DNA from: Rhodospirillales bacterium
Lineage (GTDB): Bacteria > Pseudomonadota > Alphaproteobacteria > CACIAM-22H2
Direction: 5' to 3'
Assembly (NCBI GenBank): GCA_016195145.1
Contig: JACQAF010000229.1
Location: forward strand, 1-10,054
DNA length: 10,054 nucleotides
Under the pieces are notes generated by a model. It did no database searches and had not been told where the DNA came from. It saw only the letters and a program-made list of their open reading frames with translations. Every line of letters begins with the position of its first letter. Position 1 is the first letter of the stretch. The translations under genes and the position numbers were made by a program. Positions 6,078 through 10,054 of this stretch are shown here, in pieces.

Positions 6078-8393
6078 ATGGATGATCTGGAAAACGGCCG
6101 TCGAGGGGCACAATCTGAAGTCGTTCATGGGCTGTTCAGACAATTTTCCCATGTATACGGCGATGCCCCGGCCATCGCGCATCTGCCGTCCGGGCGGGCG
6201 CTGAATTATCGCCAGCTATATGCGGCGGCGACGCAGTCGGCAGTTTGCCTCGCCGAATTCGGCGCGCGCCCCCGTGACAAAGTCGCGATCCTTACCAATA
6301 ACGAAACCCTGTTTTTTCCGCTGCTCGGCGCGTGCAGCATGCGGCGTGCCGCCATGGTCCCGATCAGCCCCGATCTTCATCGCGACGAGATCGCGCTCAT
6401 CATCGAACAGGCGCGACCAAAGCTGATTGTTGTCGACAAGGGAGCCCCGCTCCCGCCGTTCGTACCGAACGCAACCATCGTGCATGTCGACGAATTCTGG
6501 TCATCGATCGAGGCTCAAATTATCGCGCCGGTCGCCGACGCGGGCGAATCGGGAAACGACATTGTTTTGCGGTCGTACAGCCTGGGCGGCGCAGGCAAAA
6601 CAGGGCAGGCGAAGGCAATGACGTTCAGCCAGCAAAATCTGGCGGCGGCGGCCATCGCTGCGGCGGCGGTTTGCGATTTCCGTCCGTCCGATCGGGTGAT
6701 CGGGGTGCGGCCGCTCGCCCATCCGAATCCGATCCTGATGACCGGTCTCGCGCCGTTGGCCGCCGGGGCGCAGGTGCTGCTGGCCGATATTCGCGACATT
6801 TTTGGCGGCCCGCACCGGGCAAGGCGGTTGTGGTCGACCATCGTCGAGCAGGACATTTCCGTATGCAGCTTCGTGCCGGTGATTTTGCGGCTGCTGCTCG
6901 ACGCCTATGCGGACGAGGCGCCGCCGAAAGCGGCCCGGCTGCGCCATATCTTTTGCGGGGCCGGGCATCTTCCCCCGGGCCTGTGGCGGCAATTCGAGGA
7001 GCGTTTCGGGATCCCGGTCTATCAGGGCTATGGGCTTGCCGAGACGGCGATGTGGTCGACCTTTACCCCACCGGACCGGCCGAGGAATTACGATTCGGTC
7101 GGCGTTCCCCTGAATTGCGAAATCCGTATCGCGCAGGATCCACGATCCAATTCGCCCAATGTGCGGGGCCGGCAATTCGGCGAAATACTTATTCGCGGCC
7201 CCGTTGCGCTCGCCGGCTACGGCAACGACAAGAAGCGGATCAAGACCGCCTTTACCGCCGACGGTTTTTTGCGCACCGGCGACATCGGGTCGATCGACGA
7301 AAACGGCCACGTCTATGCCTATGGCCGCATCCGGGAAACGATCGTCCGCAGCGGCGTCAGGGTAAATCCGTTCGAGGTGGATTCCGTGCTGGCGCAGTGC
7401 GCCGCGGTCCGGGAGACAAAAACAATCGGCGTTCCGCACGAAATTCTCGGCGAGGAAATCGTAACCGTATGTCTGCCGGGCGGGCCCGCAGACGGCCGGC
7501 TCAGGGAATCGCTCGCCGCCTGGGCCAGGGAACGCCTGCCGCCCGATCGGACGCCGGACCGGATCGTCGTTATGCCGTATTTGCCGCGAAACAGCGCCGG
7601 CGAAGTCTCGACCGGCGTTCTGCGGCGTATTGTTTCGGGCGAGCTTTGCGCGGAAATGCTGGATCGGTTGGCAAAACCGAAATATCAGCGTTTCCCGCCT
7701 TCCGACCGGGAAGAATTGCGGGCCTATCTCCAGAACCGACTGCTGTCCGGCGCGCCGATCGAGCTTTTGAATTACTGGGGCTGCGGCAACCGCCCGACGC
7801 TGGCGCAGGTCGATCTGCGGGCGCTCGAACGGTTGGAGGAGATGCGGCACGAACTGGCCCTCGTTCCGAATGTGCCGGTCAATCTGACGCTGCTGCTGAC
7901 CGATGTGCATGCGCGCCTCAATGGGAAACCCGAGGCGACGCGGGAAATGTATTTCGCCGCGATCAGGACGGCGGCGGAGAAGCTGGGGTTCCGGGTCGAT
8001 TGGCTGGGCGATGCATGGCGGCGTGACGGGATTGACGTTGAAAATTCATTCCGGGCCATTGACGACGATGCATTCGCGGCGATGTGGAATGACCTGCCGA
8101 TTCGCGAGCAGCTTTTGGTGCAAGCCGAAAAGCATTTTCAGGGCGAGGATATACGCCGTGGGGCGCAGGCCTATTACTGGGCTTGCCAGCAGGACCGCCG
8201 TATTTTAACCGAGCGCTATAGCGGGCATATCTTCATTACCTACAACATGCCCCCGCTGGACGCCTGTCTCCCCGATCTGCTGCGTCTCTATATTTACCCG
8301 CATACGCGGCGGAAAAGCGACAAGCCGTGGTTCGATTCCGACTCGGCGCCGGATTTGCCGAAGGCGACAATCGTGGCCGAGCTGACCCCGTAG
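6078..8393 (+). CDS. ANL-superfamily AMP-ligase-like protein fused to an unrecognised C-terminal domain
   Basis: A 771-residue, apparently cytoplasmic protein. Residues about 10-510 form an acyl/aminoacyl-AMP ligase-like module. The A3 phosphate-loop equivalent is AGKTGQAKA (172-180) instead of SGTTGxPKG. The A5 motif YQGYGLAET (315-323) is well kept, as are RTGD (399-402) and the hinge region GRIRETIVRSGVRVNP (416-431). The A10 position reads PRNSAGEV with Glu509 where the catalytic lysine is expected. No carrier-protein domain follows. Residues about 540-771 form a second domain I cannot name. It contains LLNYWGCGNR (563-572), LTLLLTDVHARLNG (603-616), AYYWACQQDRRI (698-709), a predicted strand GHIFITYNMP, and many aromatic residues. 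No signal peptide or membrane segment is seen. Activation of a carboxylic acid by the first domain and its use by the second is inference. Because Glu replaces the lysine, the module may instead only bind, or do a partial reaction. The upstream ATG at 6069 is possible but poorly spaced from GAGG. Three sampled 60-base stretches (6481, 7681, 8221) count 57-60% GC, against 83% in one stretch of argH (4501). It ends 18 bases before the convergent PAS gene. Confidence 0.85.
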   Translation: MDDLENGRRGAQSEVVHGLFRQFSHVYGDAPAIAHLPSGRALNYRQLYAAATQSAVCLAEFGARPRDKVAILTNNETLFFPLLGACSMRRAAMVPISPDLHRDEIALIIEQARPKLIVVDKGAPLPPFVPNATIVHVDEFWSSIEAQIIAPVADAGESGNDIVLRSYSLGGAGKTGQAKAMTFSQQNLAAAAIAAAAVCDFRPSDRVIGVRPLAHPNPILMTGLAPLAAGAQVLLADIRDIFGGPHRARRLWSTIVEQDISVCSFVPVILRLLLDAYADEAPPKAARLRHIFCGAGHLPPGLWRQFEERFGIPVYQGYGLAETAMWSTFTPPDRPRNYDSVGVPLNCEIRIAQDPRSNSPNVRGRQFGEILIRGPVALAGYGNDKKRIKTAFTADGFLRTGDIGSIDENGHVYAYGRIRETIVRSGVRVNPFEVDSVLAQCAAVRETKTIGVPHEILGEEIVTVCLPGGPADGRLRESLAAWARERLPPDRTPDRIVVMPYLPRNSAGEVSTGVLRRIVSGELCAEMLDRLAKPKYQRFPPSDREELRAYLQNRLLSGAPIELLNYWGCGNRPTLAQVDLRALERLEEMRHELALVPNVPVNLTLLLTDVHARLNGKPEATREMYFAAIRTAAEKLGFRVDWLGDAWRRDGIDVENSFRAIDDDAFAAMWNDLPIREQLLVQAEKHFQGEDIRRGAQAYYWACQQDRRILTERYSGHIFITYNMPPLDACLPDLLRLYIYPHTRRKSDKPWFDSDSAPDLPKATIVAELTP

Positions 8394-8411
8394 GCGCCGC
8401 GGACCGGCGGA

Positions 8412-8909
8412 TCAATCGCCGTGAGTCGTGCGGAAGCTGAAGGCACCGAGGAGATAGTTGATCTGGCGCTGGTCGTCGCTGAGCGGCAGCAGAACCGTGC
8501 GATAAAGCACGTCTTCGCCGTCGCCGCGCGTCCATTTTCCGGCTTCGTCGATGGGGTTGCGCAGCGCCGCCGCCGTTTTGTGGACATAGAGTTCGCGGTT
8601 GCAAATGCTGGGCGGCAGGACATCGGCCAGCTTGCGACCGGTCGGGTCGGCCCCGAGGGCGGCTTTCAGCACCGCGCCGGCATGGACATAGATATAGGAA
8701 CCGGGATCGTCGGTGACTTCGACGATGAACAGATGATCCCACAGCTCGGCGGCGGTGTCGGCCGTCACCTGCTCGCGTGATGGGAAATGACGCGGCGCGG
8801 CCAGTTCGCGCCAGTACTGGAGGGCGAGGTTGCACGCCCGTCGCTCGATGCCGTCGACGCTCGTCAGAGTGGGCGACTCAGCGGCCGGCCGATCGAGCGC
8901 AGTAGCCAT
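8412..8909 (-). CDS. PAS domain-containing protein (PAS_5 / DUF1457 type)
   Basis: A 165-residue soluble protein that is essentially a single PAS-like domain. Characteristic PAS_5 pieces are visible: LQYWRELA (about 29-36), the AELWDHLFIVEV strand region (about 53-64), SYIYVHAG, LGADPTGRKLADVLPP, and a C-terminal sheet with VLYRTVLLPLSDD. No kinase, cyclase or DNA-binding domain is attached. In alphaproteobacteria such proteins are common and are thought to sense or scaffold; ligand and partner are unknown. The start at 8909 has AAGGA nine bases upstream. It is convergent with the AMP-ligase fusion (18-base gap, with only a weak five-pair stem CGCCG/CGGCG between them). It lies 136 bases downstream of the cytochrome gene in the same direction and has its own room for a promoter. 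Confidence 0.85.
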   Translation of the reverse strand: MATALDRPAAESPTLTSVDGIERRACNLALQYWRELAAPRHFPSREQVTADTAAELWDHLFIVEVTDDPGSYIYVHAGAVLKAALGADPTGRKLADVLPPSICNRELYVHKTAAALRNPIDEAGKWTRGDGEDVLYRTVLLPLSDDQRQINYLLGAFSFRTTHGD

Positions 8910-9045
8910 GGGGGCGTGTCCTTCGGTTCAGCGCGGGAAATAAGGGTCTCGCCCGTCTATTTGCCGTCAAATCGGTAAAGATTCGCTGAACGGAGACCGG
9001 CGAATTCGGCCTCCGGGGCGCTATCGGCGCCGGTCCACGAGGGCG
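8910..9045. other. Spacer between the cytochrome c and PAS genes
   Basis: A short stem GGCGC (9017-9021) / GCGCC (9027-9031) with a five-base loop lies just after the cytochrome stop. It could help end that transcript, though no T-run follows on the minus strand. Nearer the PAS start, TTCAGCG (8927-8933) and CGCTGAA (8984-8990) form a 7-base inverted repeat 50 bases apart, possibly regulatory. GGTCTC (8945-8950) and GAGACC (8993-8998) form a second pair that crosses it. No clear promoter is seen. Confidence 0.25.
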
Positions 9046-9600
9046 CTAGGGCAGCGGCTTGGGATTGTCAGCCAGGGTGCGGAGATAGGCGACGAGATTC
9101 GCCCGGTCTTCCGGTTTGCGCACGCCGGCGAAGGCCATCTTGGTCCCGGGGAGGTAACCCTTGGGGTTGGCAAGGAAATGACTGAGCTGCTCATATCCCC
9201 AGGTGCCGTCGACACCGGCTTTCTGGGCGGCGGCCTGCATGGCGGCGGAATAGCTGAAGCCTTGGGTGTGCGCCTTTGGCCCGCCGACGACGTTCCACAG
9301 ATTGGGGCCGACGCCGTTCTTCCCGCCCTTGTCGAAGGTGTGGCAGGCGGCGCAGGGCTTGGCTGCGGCCTTGCCGGCCTCGGCGTTCGCCGCCGCGAGC
9401 AGCGGGGCGATTGGCTCGATCTTCGCTTCGGCGGCGACCGGGGCGGCATCCTGCTTAACGGCGATGCCTTCGACGACATAGGCCGGCTTGTCGAGCTTCT
9501 TCGGGCTAACGAGGAAATTGCCGACGAAGCCGATCACCGTCGTGGCCAGCAGGGCGGCCAGAAACGCGCCGGCGAACTTGTTGAATTCGAACGTGTTCAT
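9046..9600 (-). CDS. Membrane-anchored class I cytochrome c (CycM / c552-like)
   Basis: A 184-residue protein with one uncleaved N-terminal membrane helix (about 9-31) after MNTFEFNK. An Ala/Lys/Pro-rich linker (about 35-75) comes next, then a monohaem cytochrome c domain. Haem attachment is CAACH (Cys83, Cys86, axial His87) and the likely second axial ligand is Met155 in PGTKMAFAGV. This matches the CycM type that passes electrons from the bc1 complex to the aa3 oxidase on the periplasmic face of the inner membrane in Bradyrhizobium-like bacteria. The exact partner here is inferred. The frame extends upstream to an ATG at 9681, but the extension lacks family character and MNTFEFNK is the usual N-terminus. 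It is divergent from kdsB, a neighbour pair common in alphaproteobacteria. The TlpA-type reductase at 5221 could serve its maturation, but no direct link is shown. Confidence 0.93.
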   Translation of the reverse strand: MNTFEFNKFAGAFLAALLATTVIGFVGNFLVSPKKLDKPAYVVEGIAVKQDAAPVAAEAKIEPIAPLLAAANAEAGKAAAKPCAACHTFDKGGKNGVGPNLWNVVGGPKAHTQGFSYSAAMQAAAQKAGVDGTWGYEQLSHFLANPKGYLPGTKMAFAGVRKPEDRANLVAYLRTLADNPKPLP

Positions 9601-9644
9601 GCGAATGCCTATCCTCGTCAGCAGACTTGCGTCGAAGCGGCCCG

Positions 9645-9674
9645 AATGTAGCCGCCCGGCCCGCATCGGTTCAA
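9645..9674 (-). promoter_or_regulatory. Possible sigma70-type promoter of the cytochrome c gene
   Basis: On the minus strand TTGAAC (9674-9669) and TACATT (9650-9645) are 18 bases apart. Each matches the consensus at four of six positions. This would start transcription about 35-40 bases before the cytochrome ATG. It lies in the 259-base divergent spacer (9601-9859). That spacer also has an AT-rich TTATATC near 9730 that could serve kdsB, but without a clear -35. Confidence 0.35.
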
Positions 9675-9859
9675 CCCCCAACTATCCGAAGAGCCTGTCG
9701 CATCGGGGTTTCCTGCCGGCCGCCGCCGTTATATCTTGCCCCTCGCCATTCGCCAACTAACCCCTTCAGGATAGCCCGGCCGTTCCGCCCGCGACCAAAC
9801 GCCGCATTTTCCTTCGTTTTGCCGGCCGCACGGGCGTTTCGCCGGCCCCATGAGCCACG

Positions 9860-10054
9860 ATGAACCGTCCCCGTAATCCGATTGTCGTCATTCCCGCACG
9901 GCTGCAGGCGATCCGCCTGCCCGGCAAGCCACTGGCCGATATTCATGGCGAGCCGATGATCGTCCATGTCTGGCGGCGGGCGCGCGCGAGGTCGTCCGGA
10001 GTATCGACGCCGAGCGGAACCGTGTCAACGCGCGCCACGTCGATGCGCATCCCG
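9860..10054 (+). CDS. kdsB: 3-deoxy-manno-octulosonate cytidylyltransferase, N-terminal fragment (sequence anomalous after about 9985)
   Basis: The frame from ATG 9860 begins MNRPRNPIVVIPARLQAIRLPGKPLADI and continues HGEPMIVHVWRRARA. This is the KdsB N-terminus with the nucleotide-binding PARxxxxRLPGKP loop and the GxPMIVHVW block. KdsB makes CMP-KDO in the cytoplasm, activating KDO for lipopolysaccharide core synthesis. Residues 16-18 read QAI where family members usually have A/x-S-T before RLPGKP, a mild oddity. From about codon 42 the forward translation (RSSGVSTPSGTVSTRAT) no longer resembles KdsB, because those bases encode the KdsB C-terminus on the other strand (see the next entry). 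The frame stays open to the window end only by chance. An overlapping ATG at 9850 opens only an 8-codon frame. No strong ribosome site precedes 9860. The true gene should have about 245 codons. The identity of the first 40 residues is solid; everything after is not a genuine KdsB continuation. Confidence 0.75.
   Translation, partial: MNRPRNPIVVIPARLQAIRLPGKPLADIHGEPMIVHVWRRARARSSGVSTPSGTVSTRATSMRIP
9976..10053 (-). pseudogene. kdsB: KdsB C-terminal fragment in inverted orientation
   Basis: Read on the minus strand from 10053, the bases give GMRIDVARVDTVPLGVDTP followed by DDLARARR. This is the classic KdsB C-terminus: in E. coli the protein ends with a GVDTPEDLERVR motif. The match lasts to about 9976-9990, where the sequence becomes the reverse complement of the N-terminal coding region. 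The middle of the gene (roughly 170-180 codons) is absent between the two halves. Homology is by eye from known KdsB endings. Confidence 0.7.

Noticed and set aside
6501..7910. Minus-strand open frame of 469 codons.
   Set aside because: It mirrors the AMP-ligase fusion; only the plus strand shows recognised ANL motifs.
8394..8411. CGCCG/CGGCG stem between two convergent genes as a bidirectional terminator.
   Set aside because: Only five pairs and no T-run on either side; too weak to call.
9850..9876. Tiny open frame MSHDEPSP overlapping the kdsB start, possibly a leader peptide.
   Set aside because: Eight codons with no ribosome site, explained by an out-of-frame ATG next to the kdsB start.

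Overview
The window is GC-rich, densely packed bacterial DNA. Gene content and order point to an alphaproteobacterium, probably of the Rhodospirillales/Rhizobiales type. The markers are the run argH - lptM - lysA - TIGR02302-type membrane protein, a PAS_5 protein, and a membrane-anchored CycM-like cytochrome c divergent from kdsB. No RNA genes, CRISPR arrays or insertion sequences were seen. Nothing longer than 300 bases lacks a gene.

Positions 1-5149 (minus strand) look like one operon transcribed right to left. It starts with argH (argininosuccinate lyase, last step of arginine synthesis), then the tiny lipoprotein gene lptM (LPS-translocon maturation), then lysA (diaminopimelate decarboxylase, last step of lysine synthesis). 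It ends with a large membrane protein of the TIGR02302/DUF4175 type that runs off the left edge. The first three genes are separated by under 20 bases. The last is preceded by a strong hairpin that would cover its own ribosome-binding site. Positions 5150-5220 are a short divergent control region. From there a TlpA-like thioredoxin, an envelope thiol-disulfide reductase, runs to the right (5221-5883).

Positions 6078-8393 (plus strand) hold the most unusual gene. It is a 771-residue protein with an ANL-superfamily AMP-ligase N-terminal part and a roughly 230-residue C-terminal domain that I do not recognise. The ligase part keeps several core motifs, but the usual A10 catalytic lysine is a glutamate and its phosphate-binding loop is atypical. 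Sampled stretches are poorer in GC than a sampled neighbouring gene, which suggests acquisition by transfer or different selection.

Positions 8412-9600 (minus strand) carry a PAS_5-domain protein and a membrane-anchored class I cytochrome c. A divergent spacer of about 260 bases follows. Then kdsB (CMP-KDO synthetase) starts on the plus strand at 9860. The kdsB reading is anomalous: after about 40 codons the sequence stops resembling KdsB in the forward direction, and the last 65 or so bases encode the KdsB C-terminus on the opposite strand. This is an inverted junction inside one gene, most likely an assembly or amplification chimera at a contig end, less likely a real inversion.
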